A DNA stretch of 64,000 bases, from positions 71,582,349-71,646,348 of the forward strand of contig CM055096.1 in assembly GCA_029204225.1 (NCBI GenBank), written 5' to 3'. The stretch is from Diphasiastrum complanatum. Taxonomy: Eukaryota > Streptophyta > Lycopodiopsida > Lycopodiales > Lycopodiaceae. Positions within the stretch are counted from its first letter, which is position 1. Each line of letters begins with the position of its first letter. Both the position numbers and the translations under genes were made by a program. The notes under the pieces were generated by a model. The model saw only the letters and a list, made by a program, of their open reading frames with translations. It ran no database searches and was not told where the DNA came from. Below are positions 13,404-25,442 of this stretch, piece after piece.

Positions 13404-14049
13404 TTAGAAAGCTTATAGACACAATCCTATCACTCACGAACCAATCTAGAATGATGGAAATTTAGATTCTAGTCTCAAACTTGCAAACTCACTCCTTAAT
13501 CTATGATTTTTAGCAGTATCTCTCTTCAACTTCAACATGCACTCAAAAAATCAGAGAAAATCATTTAATGCTCCTGATTCAAGCTTCAATTTTAATTTTT
13601 TGGCTGATCTAATCCAAAAACTAATCAAGGAATTAGATTCTCTATTGAAAATGCTTGATTTTGCGCTAAAAATCTCTCAAATTGGGTGTGCGAGTCAAAT
13701 TGTACAGATTTTTGAATTTTCTCAGCCAAAACCGGAGCTGTATGGCCTCACACGTGTGAAAAGTGTTCCTACAGCCCACAACAAGTTCTGGTTCAAAAAT
13801 TTTGAGAATACCTATCAAATCCAACTCGCTACACAAAAATTAGGTAGTTTCCAAAAACTTGCTAATTTTGGCCTTGATTTGGATCAACCCTATCATTGCT
13901 GTCCCATACCATCAGTTTTTTCTCCAAGAAAGCCTTTGCTTTTAGATATGATCATCAAAAAATCAAAAAGATTATCTGACCATCCTATATCCAAACATAG
14001 GATTCGATCTTCAACCATTTCCAAAAAAAATACCTCCTACCATTGAATT
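13404..14049 (-). other. Probable copia 5' leader
   Basis: Upstream of the minus-strand gag, with no supported gene. On the minus strand it has the layout of the leader between PBS and gag in the element at 29460-30200, including an ACACGTGTGAGG-like word (near 13750). The 169-residue plus frame here shows no recognisable domain and is probably fortuitous. Confidence 0.4.
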
Positions 14050-14235
14050 TTCCCTTGTTTCTTAAGCGATTCACTGTAGACAACAATATCATCTAAGAAT
14101 ATCACTAGGCATTGACCTTGGTATGGACGAGAAACCTCGTTCATATGCAGTTGAAATAACCCAAGTGTATTCATCACAAACCAAAAGGAACCATCACGAA
14201 TTCAAAACATTTGAACTATATACCAATAGCCAAAA
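14050..14235 (-). pseudogene. Ty3/gypsy reverse transcriptase fragment
   Basis: Minus-strand frames give FEFVMVPFGL, then after a frame change LFQLHMNEVSRPYQGQ and LVIFLDDIVVYSESLKKQGK. FLDDI(V)VYS is the gypsy RT active site and VMPFGL-type sequence precedes it in all gypsy elements. Only about 60 codons remain. It is unrelated to the copia element on its left. Confidence 0.75.
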
Positions 14236-15535
14236 CCCTAATAGGTTTTGCTTTAGGAAGGGAAGAGCCGCTTCCATCCACAACTGCCAACAACGAGGCT
14301 TTACAAAGCGAGAGGGAGAGAGAGATTTTCACTAACCAAGAGGAGAAGAGATCTCTTTAACATCCACTCTGCTAAGAATGCAGAATAGGGTTCACTCACT
14401 CTAGCTTCCAAATAGACAAATCAAATCTGCAACTCAGCGTAGACTGATGCCATCACTGGGAAAGCTTCCTTTGATGTCTAGACATCTCCTATGGGTTCGC
14501 CATCGCTAGCACTCGAGGTAGCACCTGCTCACACAGCCCTGTTTTGAGTCTTCCTCACTGAGAACCATCTAGCATGCTACGCTCCCTGCCACAATCTTTT
14601 TCCATGCTTTAATCTCACACCAAAAGAATAATCAGAAAGTGCCACAGCCTCACATTCTTATAGAAAGGGGTGAAGATAGCATTGCTTATCCTACTGGAAA
14701 ACAGTGTTCCAGATGCACCTACACATCCCAATCCCCTGCAATATTCATGAAGATCCACATGGAAGGGGAAAAAAGAGCAAGCAGCAGTTTAAGACAACAG
14801 TCCATGGTTCTGGAAGACAAGAGTTCAATAGCTGATCCGTGAGCCTAAGCAACAGTCCAAGAATGGTTTCACAGGGGTTCTATGGCATGTTCATTTAATC
14901 TGCTCCAAACGATTATGATTCACTAATCATTTAGCATCATTAAAATTGTTGCTACAAGGAGCTGTTTAAATCCAAACATATGCAGTTCTACAACTGATTA
15001 CTAGCTTTTTGTTGCAAATTAGCAAATCTAAATAACATCATATCCAATTTCTGTCCATCAATATGCATGCTAACAGGAGGAGAAAAAAAGCTTCAAATCC
15101 TCACATGCAACTGCTAGAATCTAATCTATCATTACTTTCAGTTCATTCTACAAGACAAATTGATTAAAAATCAATCCGTCAATGAATGAAAAGTTACATA
15201 ACCAGATTTCGGACAATTGGAACTCATGCATATTATTCAGCCAAGTAGAATTGCTATAAGGCAAGCAGCCAAGATCCAGCAAAGCAGATCCTTCAAAAGC
15301 AATTGGAAGATTTCTCAAGAACCAAGGAATTACTAACGAATTCATGCTAATTCTCAGCATCTTTAGAAAAATCACACATGTAGAAGTGTACTCTACCAAT
15401 TTTGAAAAGCATGCTTCAAACCGAAATTAGTGAATCCACTTCCCTTGAGAAAATAGCACTCCCACTGGGATGTAAATCCAAGCACTCATAACTTCCAATT
15501 GGGTGTAGAGCTTGTCTCCATCCCATCCAAGACCG
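14236..15535. other. Unassigned sequence between retroelement fragments
   Basis: No gene, RNA or repeat could be supported. A GAGAGGGAGAGAGAGA tract lies near 14310. Frames of 60-85 codons show no conserved motif. It may be remaining gypsy leader/LTR sequence next to the RT fragment. Confidence 0.4.
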
Positions 15536-16384
15536 TGTGAAATTTCACACATGTGGGAATGCCCTACCTTGTGTGATTGATCTCCTAAGCAAGCTTGTGC
15601 ACTTGTTGATGGATTCTAGATTGATTTCCAAGATCTACATAAAAAAACCAAGGCATAGAGGCAAAGATGGATGCATTTGTTGATGATCAAAGTACATACA
15701 CATGAGAGGAAGTGCTTTTTGAAAAGAATAAGTAAAATTAAGCTCCTCTCCTCGGGTAGAGAGAGAATAGAGCTAATTCAACTCGAGTAGAGAGAGAAGA
15801 TTGAACAAGCCTAATCTCACCATACACAAATTTGACTCAAAACTCAACTTACATAATGATCATAAGGAGAAGTACATATAGAGTTTGTGGAGATCCCTCC
15901 TTGCATGCTATTGGACCCCTAATCATAGCCTCTTCAATTCTATTGGACTCCTAATGATAGCCTCCTCAATTCTATTAGACCCCTAATCATCACCTCCTTA
16001 ATCTTATTGGACCCCTCTTGAAGAGTTCTTAATTCCTATAGGACCCCTTGATGAAAGCCGATTTTTGACTCCATCACTCATCAAATTACTTTATTACAAG
16101 TGTCAAAACCCTATTCATGTGCCTATCTAGCTTGAGATTGCATCATGACTCACTTTTGGCTCAATAGAGGCATTACATGTGGATTTTGCCAATTTGCCAT
16201 CTATGCCAATTTGTGGCCCTATCACAACTCTACACAAATAAGCTTGACATAAAAACTTTATGAAACTCCTAAAGCTATGATAAACTATTTTACACATGTG
16301 GGAACATGCTCCACACATGTGAAATGTACTCACAAACATAAAAGACAAAAAATGGCCAAGCTAGATTTTTGCCAATTTTTTACA
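15536..16384 (-). repeat. Copia 3' LTR, about 849 bases
   Basis: On the minus strand it starts TGTAAAAAATTGGC and ends GTGTGAAATTTCACA (TG...CA), preceded by a purine-rich TTTTTGAGGAG polypurine tract. It aligns with the LTR at 28727-29446 (AAATTGGCATAGATGGCAAA, ATGCCTCTATTGAGCCAAAA). It contains tandem units of the GGTCCAAT type (about 15900-16050) and CTCTCTCTACTCGAG(T)-like words near 15740-15800. It belongs to the minus-strand copia element at 17247-19290. Confidence 0.8.
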
Positions 16385-17246
16385 CTCCTCAAAAAGATAG
16401 CTTGGAAAGGTATTAGATCATTTGAGAAGTTTGTGAAACTTTTTGAGTGGATCCTTTTGTATGTATATGAAGTAGAAAACCAAAAAAAGGATCCATCATA
16501 GCAGCACCTCACCAAATCCATGATAAGATCTTTTTGGTAGAAATCTCTTGCCAATATCTTTGAAGAGTACTCCACCAATTTCTCACTATTTCGATGTGCC
16601 TCCTCCATGCTTGATGATGATCTTCGATTTGAAAGTTGAACTTGCATGAAGATGGTTGCACCATAGAGATGGAAATCTGAGGCTTCCATGCCTCATAAAT
16701 GTGACAAAGATCATAGAGATCAAGATCATAAGATGAGCAAAAGTGTAGATCTTCAAGATTAAGCATACTAGCTTGACTAGTCCACATACTATGAACTTTA
16801 GCCATGATGGATCTAATCTTGAAAGCAAATGCAATCTTGATCCTTTTGAGAATAACCACTTGCTCAAGGATGTAAGTGTCCTCTTTGGATGCTCCACTTA
16901 ATCTCATGAGAAGTTTACAAATTGTCTCAAAACATGTAAAAACATGATTTTTCAAACTACAGTATCAAACTCAATCTTGTTCTTTCAAAATACAAGAGCA
17001 TACTTTTGATAACACAATATCTTGATTTCAAGGAACTTTGGAAACATATTTAAGCCTTTCATGACAAGAAATATGTCCATATAATAGGCATCATACAAAA
17101 CTAGTATTGCCTCTCTTGAACTTTGAGATGTAGAAATCTCAATAAAGCAAGATAGTGCATCAAATAATGGAAGAAAAGTGAGAATGTTGGAGTGAATACC
17201 ACCTGAAACTTGCCTCTCTTTACCATAGAAAATGAGCCATAAAGAC
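16385..17246 (-). other. Foreign segment replacing RT/RNase H in copia element
   Basis: Between the copia integrase C-terminal region (17540-17247) and the 3' LTR, reverse transcriptase and RNase H would be expected. Neither is found. Instead the minus strand holds moderate frames, for example one containing REAILVLYDAYYMDIFLVMK (17308-16985) and one containing FCSSYDLDLYDLCHIYEAWK (16955-16509). I do not recognise these. They could be captured host sequence or just non-coding filler. Confidence 0.45.
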
Positions 17247-19290
17247 TCACTCAACTTTGACTCTTGAAGATCCCCTTGAATACATATGTTGTGGAGGCTC
17301 CTCCTCAAACCTTGACCCCATCACATCTTGATAATTTTCAATAGATATGATTTGACATGCATCTTGAGATGCCTTGATCTTGGCCCCTTCCAATGTTGAA
17401 TGCAGATCTTCATAAAGTATGACATCTTCACTCTCAATCACTTTTGAAATAGAGAGTATAATGGCTTTATAGGCCTCCTTGGTGGAAGAGCATCCAACCA
17501 TGATCCATGAGCTTGGATCATAAATCCTCCTTGTTTCCAAGGGAATATGTGCAAAGCAAGGACCTCCAAAGACACTAAGGTAATCATCCTTAGGCTTCTT
17601 GAATAAACTTAATATGGTGTATTTCCTCCAAGAGCTTCAATACTCCTCAAAGCTTTGATCTTCAATGAGAACTCCATCTCAACACATAAAAAGAAGAAAT
17701 GTGCATATTGTGTGATCATCCTCCTTTTAAGACTTGGATACATAAGCAACATCAAGAGATTTTGCACTCTCTCTTGTGTTCAATTTCTAGATGCCTTCAT
17801 ATCTAGATCCACATGCAAGGATCTCACCATCCTTCTTGATCACACAATTGTCAATATGAAAATTGACATCAAGACGACCATCAAGTAATTTGCCAACACC
17901 TACGAGATTCTCTGTAATGTTGGGAACAAAAAAAACCTCTTGAAGAGATAGAACATTTGATGATGCAAGCTTCAAGGGAATGGTCCCTACTCCTTCAATT
18001 TTGCACTCTTGATCACTTGCAATATATATGGACTTCTTGACTCCTCTATAAGGCATAATAGTTGAAAAGGAATCCTTGGAGCTACACATATGTGAAGATG
18101 CTCCACTATCAATATACCAAGAGTCATCCATCTTGAAGGTGGAAGAGGAGAAGCTTGAAACCATAAGAGAGCCTTCTCCATCACTTGCAATAAAGTCTTC
18201 TTTCTTATGAGAGATGTTAGCTTGCTTGAATTGGTTCTTCTTCTTGAAGCAATTGGTGGCATAGTGGCCTTTGTTGCCTCAAAAGAAGCACTTAACATCT
18301 TTCTTCTTCTTCTTTGAAGTAGAATATTGAGAGGAATCATCATCCTCTTCATCTTGGTCTTTTGATTTGTCCTTAGAGAAGTGTTGGTGTTGCTTTTTGC
18401 TCCTCTCTTTGTGCTTGGCAAATAAAACTTTGTCATCACCATTATGATTGAGTGTCAATTTGTCCATCCTTAATTGCTTGTTCTCATGCCTTGATTCTTC
18501 AGCCATTAGCACTCCTTGCAAAGCCTCCAAGATTGGTAGCTCTTCCTTGATGACATAGGATTGGACAAGGTCCTCATACTCATCTCTCAAGCCATTAAGT
18601 AAGACTTGGACTAGCTCACTTTGATTTATGGATCCTCCAATACAAGCAAGCTCCCTATGAGTATCTTTCACTCTCAAAACATAATTAGTGGCACTCTCAT
18701 CACTCTTTTGAGAACTTTGAAAGATTTGATTTTTAAGAGTGAGGAGCCTAGAGGTATTCTTGGCTACATAAATAGCTTTGAGAGTATCCCAAGCTTGCTT
18801 GGCCGAGTTGCAATCACCAATCTCTCTCAAAATCTCATTAGAGACATTCATCTTGATAAAGTGGAGAGCCATCCTAGCTCTCCTCTTGTACTTTTGTACT
18901 TCTTGAAGGACTTGAGGCTCCTCCTCAATTTCTAGTACAATGTCCATTACATCTTGGAGTATCAAGATAGACTCCATTCTAAGTTGGAGGTAGATAGTCT
19001 TTCACTAGATTCCAATAGGTAGGAACCCATAGATGCCATGTAATAGTGAAGACTCCTTGTAATGAGACACTAAAAATGTTGCTTCTCTCTCACTATAGGA
19101 TCTTTTAAAGGTGTGCTACCAACTCCTATGCAAGATCTTGCAACAAAGTGAGATATGGACCTCACTAGCTTTTCCAATCTCTCTTAATCTAGATCACTCT
19201 CACATCAGTTGATGAAGTATGGGCTAACTTTGGGTCAAGCTATCTTTGGCATGTGGAAAACACTCCAAGAATCCACAAATCACTCAACAA
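17247..19290 (-). pseudogene. Copia gag-protease with integrase core deleted
   Basis: Minus strand from leader (19290-19040) through gag (about 19035-18170), protease (18164-17790) and an integrase C-terminal linker (17540-17247; METRRIYDPSSWIMVGCSST). Gag carries LQDVMDIVLEIEEEPQVLQE and LHFIKMNVSNEILREIG. The zinc knuckle reads KCFF-stop-GNKGHYATNC, so the second cysteine codon has become TGA. Protease shows YIDSGASSHMCSSKDSFS and NLVGVGKLLDG. The whole integrase core is missing between about 17790 and 17640. The 5' end joins the integrase zinc-finger end of another copia element at 19290, with no 5' LTR. Confidence 0.85.
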
Positions 19291-20738
19291 GAGGATGAGA
19301 TGTTTTGTTGATAGAACTTGGAAAAGCCTTCTTATGTGCCTTGGACAGTGCACATGCTTCACAAGCCTTTTCCTCCTTTTCTAAGAACTTGGAAGGCCTA
19401 AAGCAAGATCCCCCTTGCACATAGCCTCCATGGAACTTGGATTTATGTGTCCAAGTCTTTTGTGCCAAAGATCCAAATTTGACCCCTCGGCTAGCATCAC
19501 AACATTGGTATCAATAAAATCATGTAACTTGTAAAGCTTTCCAAGTCTAGTGCCTTTAGCAATAACCCTGTCTTTCTTCTTGATGTAACAATTATTAGAA
19601 GTGAATTCCACAAAAATCATTATCATCCATTTCCCCAACACTAAGTAGATTCTTAGTGATGCTAGGAATGTACAAAACTCCTTCAACATTGACCCTTTTT
19701 GAGGACCCTAAGCACAAGGGGATAGAACTTACTCCTTCTATCTTACAAACATCATCGTCTACTTGAAAAACAGACTTGATAGGCCCTTCATAAGACAAAA
19801 GAGTTGAAAAGTACTCCCTCTTGCTTGTCATGTGGGAACTTGCCCCACTATCTGTTCACCATGGATCTTCCCCTTTGAAACTTGATGAAGAGAAGCTTGA
19901 CATCATTAATGAGTCCTCATGTGGACTCTCCTCCTCCTCTTGGCTGATATTTGCTTGTCCTTGTGCTTGTTTCTTCTTGAAGCATTCTGAGGCATAGTTC
20001 CCCATCTTGCTACAATTGTAGCATTTGATCTTGGAATTGTCCTTCTTGGTCTTGCTTGGAGTTGAAGTTGAAGTCCATCTTGATCCTCAATCTTTGCTTG
20101 ATTATTCTTGAATGTAGCTCCCTTGCTCTTGGTCTTGCCCTTGCTCTTGATGAAGAGTGCTTGATCATCTCCATTATGGATATAGATTCTATCCATCCTT
20201 GCATTGAAGTGTTGTCTCCTATTCTCCTCGGCCATGAGGACACCTTGGAGGTCTTCAAGTGATGAAAACTTGCTCCTTATGGCATCTCCTTGTACCAAGT
20301 TAGAGAAATCTACACAAAGGCCATTCAAGATTAGTTTTACAAGCTCATCTTCCTTTATAGATTCTTCTATAAAGTAAAGTTCTCTCTTTAACTCCTTGAC
20401 CCTTAGAACATATAAATGAGCACTCTCTCCCTTCTTTGGTAGCTTTGAAAGATTTAATGCTTCAAGACAAACAAACTTGTAGTGTGCTTTGACTCATAAA
20501 TCTTTTGAAGGGACTCCCAAGCCTCTTGGCCTGAGGTACACTCTCCTACTTCCTTTAGGAGTTCATTGGCTACATTCATTTTAATACAATGAAGAGCTAG
20601 TTTGCACCTCTTCTTGTATTTACTGGATTCTTGAGTGTGGATAGGCTCATCCTCCTCACTTACTATGTCCATCAAATCTTGCATCACAAGGATTGATTCC
20701 ATTCTTAATTTACAAATAGAATAGTTTGATTTGTTCAA
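19291..20738 (-). pseudogene. Copia gag-protease-integrase N-terminus; gag split by insertion
   Basis: Minus strand. Gag fragments (20738-20454: NYSICKLRMESILVMQ, LHCIKMNVANELLKEVGE; 20328-19906) are followed by protease (19831-19595: REYFSTLLSYEGPIKSVFQ, NLLSVGEMDD) and the HHCC integrase zinc finger (LDLWHKRLGHINPSSMEAM, then CEACALSKAHKKAFPSS) ending near 19290. The gag start is displaced to about 24266-24222, where the minus strand reads MASMNAYLLDSSDR and stops at the border of a nested LTR element. The two halves read through cleanly across the insertion. Confidence 0.85.
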
Positions 20739-20743
20739 TCTAT

Positions 20744-23424
20744 TGACGGAGGCGGGATATGAACGGAGGAAGAGAGAAACAAATAGTTGCGGAACAATTC
20801 TCCTATTATTATGGGCTGCTATGAGCAAGAATAGTCTAAAAGAATGTAAATGCAAAAATATGATAACAGCTCAAGTGTTCTCACCTATAGGATCTTAAAA
20901 ATAGTTCATACTCAAATAAATATGAGTACAGTCCACCAAAAGATTAGATGAGGTGTAGTATTATTGTTGATTAGTTTCACTCAAAAGTTCAGTTCAGAAT
21001 TTTAGAGTGATAATGCCGTATAATAATGCTGTTCCTCAGGCGTCAAAGACAGTCGTCATCTAATCGAATACTAAGGAGTCATAGATGTCCATGATCTGAT
21101 CAGAGTGAGTGAACTAGCATGAAAAAGTAGTAGAAAGTATAATCAAATAACAACATGCAAACATCTACGTTAGACACAGATGAAAGAACATATTGTTTCT
21201 ATATTACAAAGAAAGCTTGAACAACACTGAATACATCATAGCCAGAAATGGAGGCATAACTTGGATGCTCGATATCATTCGCTCTATTGGCGGACCATCG
21301 TAGAGAATGCGTGATGAAGATGTATTTATACACTGCATTCTTTTAATTTATTCAATAAATGTTTAGCTACCAATTATGTAAGTTATTGTACTCAAGAAGT
21401 GTTTGAACTACAATGACAGTTGTACAATGTGTACATAAGTCAAATAGCTCAAAGTAACCGGAATACTCAAGTTTGTCGTGGACTTCGATCAGATATCTCC
21501 AGAATAGAATATGGTCGTATACTTTGCATTTTTTTTGGAAGTAACTATAGATGTTTCTTGTCGAAATAGACACCCTTCGCATTTTCGCATTCTGTCAAAA
21601 AACCCGAAGGGGTTGAAACTGATGTTGAAATAGACTCATTTCACTTTTGTCACATTTTGGAAAAATGCAAAAATGCCAACAAATAGTTCATTTGTTGAAG
21701 TAGACTGAATTGCCATATTTTGAAAAAATGCGAAAAAGCCGACAAAAAGTTTACTTCTTTGAAATAGTTGAAAAGAAGTTACTATCGGGAAATTGTTGCA
21801 TTTTTTGGGAGTTGAAAAAATGTGAACTGTGTGACAATTAGTATATTTCTGCAGACTATTGTAAACATAGTGTATTTATGAAGACTCATTAGGGCCCTTT
21901 TTGAACTCAAAAAGGGCCTCTTCCTTGCCTAAACAAGTTTGATAATCTGGATTAATTCACTTGCTAATAGTCCTATGTGGCAGTTCACCTTGGGTTTAGC
22001 TTAGGTTGCACTTGAACCTAGTATATTAAATGAATAAAGAAATAAATTCAATGCTTGTAAAAATATTAATTTATTTTTGAATTTTTGAAGGGTTAAAATT
22101 TTTTGCACTTAATTCGTATTTTTTTTAAGCTTGTTTTGAAGAAAAAAGAGGTTTCAAATTTTTTTACATTTCATATTGAGGTTTAGATTAAAAAAAAGGT
22201 ACAAGGGGGGTCCTCTCCTTGTACCATAAAGAAAAAAAAATGAAATGTAAGGGGGGGGGGGGGGGGGTACCCCCCGCTCCCCTCCACACTCCCCCTGCAC
22301 AGCCGCCCTTCCTTCGGCCATGCAGCTCCTCCCTTTTCGCAACCCAGCCCAGGCCACCAGCCACGTTTGCCGCCCAGCTCCCAAGAGGGCCCAGACACGA
22401 GCCCGCTAGCCAATCTCCTTCCAAAACTGAACGGGACGTCATGAGGGAGCTGGTGGGGGAGCTGGGATCGTGAGAGAGCTGGGCATCGAATGACGTGAGG
22501 GAGCTAGGACTGTGAAAGAGCTAGGCGGCGAACAGGGCTGGTGGCTCGGGGTGGGTTGTGAGTAGGGAGGAGGTGCACGGCCGTCGTGTAGGGGGGATCG
22601 TGGAGGGGAAGGGGGGGAAGGGGGAAGGGGGGGTGTGTAAACCCACTTACATTTAAACTTTTTTTTTTTTTTATGGTACAAGTGGGGGACCCCCCCCCCC
22701 TTGTACCTTTTTTTAAATCTAAACCTCAATATGAAATGTAAAAAAATTTGAAACCTCCTTTCTCTCCAAAACAAGCTTATGGATGATGTGCAAAAAGAAT
22801 TTCAACCCTTCACAAATTCAAAATTTGAATTTGGGCCTTGCTTTTGAGTGTGACTTTGTCATCAATAAGGGGCTAGGGAAGTGTAGTTATAGTGTGGTTA
22901 GTGGGTGAGTTAGATTTTGGGGTGGTTAGTGGGTGAGTTAGATTTTGGGATTTAATCTAGGCCATTGGATGTGCCATGTCATATGGACCATTCTATCTCA
23001 ATTGTCACTCTTTTATTGGTACACATGTCATCATTAACACTAATTATAATTAGTGAAGAGGCTCTTTTCGAGTCCAAAAAGGGCCCTAATGTATACAAAA
23101 TCCTGATTTGTTGAAGTCATTGAAGCTGGCCAAGTCTTCAATGATTTTCAAATAACTGAACTTGACATTCGAATATGAAAAGAGAATAGGGATGATTACT
23201 CTTTAGTCATTACCCATGGATGAAGATCAGCCAGATGCTTGATGTAGTCGTTCTTTGAATAGTTCGACTGTCTGAGGTGATTTCTTCAGGTATCAGATGA
23301 GCAGACATAGAACCAAAATAGGTTGCATCTGAATCTAAATCAACGATCAATAAACATGCAAGAAAAATCTTGAAATGGAAAATAGTGTTTACCAAGGAGA
23401 AAACTGTGGACTTAATTTCCAACA
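20744..23424 (-). repeat. 3' LTR of nested retroelement (interrupted by an inverted-repeat element)
   Basis: On the minus strand the LTR begins TGTTGGAAATTAAGTCCACA at 23424 and ends CCCGCCTCCGTCA at 20744. It matches the LTR remnant at 23681-24216 in direct orientation. A 1205-base inverted-repeat element (21887-23091) sits inside it, so the native LTR is about 1.48 kb. Preceding purines (CTTAAGAGGGAT) fit a polypurine tract. Confidence 0.75.
21887..23091. mobile_element. MITE-like inverted-repeat element, 1205 bases
   Basis: Ends are CATTAGGGCCCTTTTTG and CAAAAAGGGCCCTAATG, and the terminal repeat is itself hairpin-forming (GGGCCCTTTTTGAACTCAAAAAGGGCC type). The paralogous LTR at 23860-23900 lacks it (an empty site: ...CTGCAGACT-GGTACAAAATT...), which fixes the boundaries. 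A nested second inverted repeat (about 22070-22270 with 22640-22850) carries G/C homopolymers (22251-22267, 22689-22701). A 29-base GTGGTTAGTGGGTGAGTTAG-type unit is tandemly repeated at about 22895-22955. No transposase is encoded. No clear target-site duplication is seen. Confidence 0.75.
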
Positions 23425-23680
23425 ATCCCTCTTAAGGTCACGGTTGGTGCCTTGGTGTCTTTGGTAGGTTTAGCATGCTGAAAAACTTTGATGCTTGATC
23501 CTAGGAAGCGCTTTGGTGAATATGTCTACAACCATTTTTGTTGTGGAGATCACTTGCCTCGAGAAAACCTTTTCCCGAATGAAATCATACTAGATTTCAA
23601 TGTGCTTAGACTTGCATACTTCCAAAGGCCTGCTAGATCTTGTACATAGCAACATCTGTGGCCCGATGCAGACTGCTTCC
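23425..23680. pseudogene. Scrambled internal remnant of nested copia element
   Basis: Minus strand 23590-23440 encodes the end of copia RNase H (MVVDIFTKALPR). Immediately to its right the plus strand at about 23615-23680 reads KGLLDLVHSNICGPMQTAS, a copia integrase motif in opposite orientation. An internal deletion plus inversion must have occurred between the two LTRs. Confidence 0.7.
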
Positions 23681-24216
23681 AATGTCAAAATAGACTCATT
23701 TCGCTTTTGTTACATTTTGGAAAAATACGAAAATCCAACAAGCAGTTCATTTGTTGAACAATTGAAAAGAAGTTATTTTCATAAAATTGTTGCATTTTTT
23801 GGGAGTTGGAAAAATACGAACTGTGCGACAATTAGCTCATTTCTGCAGACTATTGTAAACATAGTGTATTTCTGCAGACTGGTACAAAATTCTAATATGT
23901 TGAAGTCGTTGAAGCTGGCCAAGTTTTCGATGGTCTTCAAATAACTGAACTTGACATTTGAATGTGAAAAGAGAACAAGAATGGTTACTCTTTAGTCATT
24001 ACCCATGGATGAAGATCAGCCGGAAGCCCGATGCAATCGTTCTTCGAATAATTCGGTTGTTTGAGTTTTGTGATTCCTGCAGATATCAGATGAGCAGACA
24101 TAGAACCAAAGTAGGTTGCATCTGACCCTAGATTAGCGATCAATAAACGTGCAGAAAAACATTGAAATAGAAAATAGTATTCACCAAGGAGAAAGCTGTG
24201 GACTTAATTTCCAACA
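23681..24216 (-). repeat. 5' LTR remnant of nested retroelement
   Basis: Direct repeat of the LTR segments at 21640-21886 plus 23092-23424, without the 1.2 kb inverted-repeat element. It begins TGTTGGAAATTAAGTCCACA at 24216 (minus strand) and is truncated at 23681. The element is flanked by TCTAT (20739-20743) and CCTAT (24217-24221), a plausible 5-base target-site duplication with one mismatch. Confidence 0.75.
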
Positions 24217-24221
24217 CCTAT

Positions 24222-25100
24222 CACTAGAATCCAAAAGATAAGCATTCATGGATGCCATCCTCCTCTAAACAAGAGATTGATTCTATAAGAATGGATACAC
24301 AATAGAAAGGATGCAAGTACCAGCTATCCTACTATCTAGGGACCTGAGAATGATCAAAAAATGAATTCTCAACAAGATGATATTGATGTTGAGCTCAATC
24401 AATTCTATTAAAAAGATACAAAGTGACACTAGCTTGCGTGATGTAGAAAAATGACCCAAATTGACTCCTCGATCTAAACTTCACAAAGCTTATAAAGATC
24501 CAATCAACCTGTAAAAAGATGTTCTAATTGCACATAAATGCCACTCTAAATCACTCTTATAAGATCAATTTGAAGCTTTATATAAGAATCAAACAATATA
24601 CTTTCCAAGCACAAGCTACAAAGATCACAATTTTGTCAAAAAATTGATCGTAATGATGAGTTAATGCAAAATGATTTGGAATGAATCTAAATCACTCTTA
24701 GGAGGTCTCTCATACACCTGAGAATAGCCTAAATTAGCTCCGAAAAGTTTGATCCTTCTACCTCTTCAATGCTTGAAGGCTACTCCTCGAGATTGTCTCC
24801 AAAACTCACTTTGAATCAAATGCAAGGAGGCAAGCAAAACTTGCTTAACTTGGTCTTGTAGATAAGAAGTGGCTTGATCTTGGTTTTAGAGGCCTAAACA
24901 CCTGTAGATCAGATCTTACAAGACTCCTCTTCACTCAATTTGATCAAGAATGGAGATACAAATAATAGATAATCACAAAGAATCAATCAATGCTTGAATT
25001 GATCAAAATCATTAGGAGAAATATGGGCTCAAAATCACCCCCTTAAGAAATCTGACTTTAGAGAGAAGCTACATAGAGAGAAAATGCGAACCAGTAACTT
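24222..25100 (-). mobile_element. Leader and gag start of the split copia element
   Basis: The minus strand at 24266-24222 encodes the first 14 gag residues (MASMNAYLLDSSDR). They continue in frame at 20738 beyond the nested insertion. Upstream (24270-25100) is AT-rich leader without genes. No LTR or PBS was recognised to the right. Confidence 0.6.
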
Positions 25101-25442
25101 TTGGTTGCTGTTTTTTGAGTTTCTAACCTTGCCCGACATTTAACTGCTATGGATTACTTCAGACATTAGTTAGTTAAGCATGAGATGTAATAACTTCTCT
25201 GCATACTTGTTTCAAAATTTGGGGCTAGAGCTTTAAGAGTATCATTGTAAATCTTGGTGTGCTCACTACTAAAACTAAAGCAGGAGTAAAATGAGCACTT
25301 TTGAAATCTTTGTATGCTTATAGTGAAATATGAGACATGATGATTTTTAGCATGACATAGACATTACAAAAGTAAGGTACGCTAGATATATTCAGTTTGA
25401 CTTACTATAGTTTGAAGCCCTTACATATTGTAGCTTTAAACA
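25101..25442. other. Unassigned sequence left of element copy A
   Basis: No gene or repeat recognised. It separates the copia leader from the transposase-like gene of copy A and may contain that gene's promoter. Confidence 0.4.

Noticed and set aside
13537-14046. Plus-strand 169-codon frame as a gene
   Set aside because: It is antisense to the probable copia leader, has no domain and atypical composition.
22154-22774. Gly/Pro-rich proteins in the GC-rich centre of the inverted-repeat element
   Set aside because: Frames arise from G/C homopolymers between inverted repeats, occur on both strands, and show no domain.
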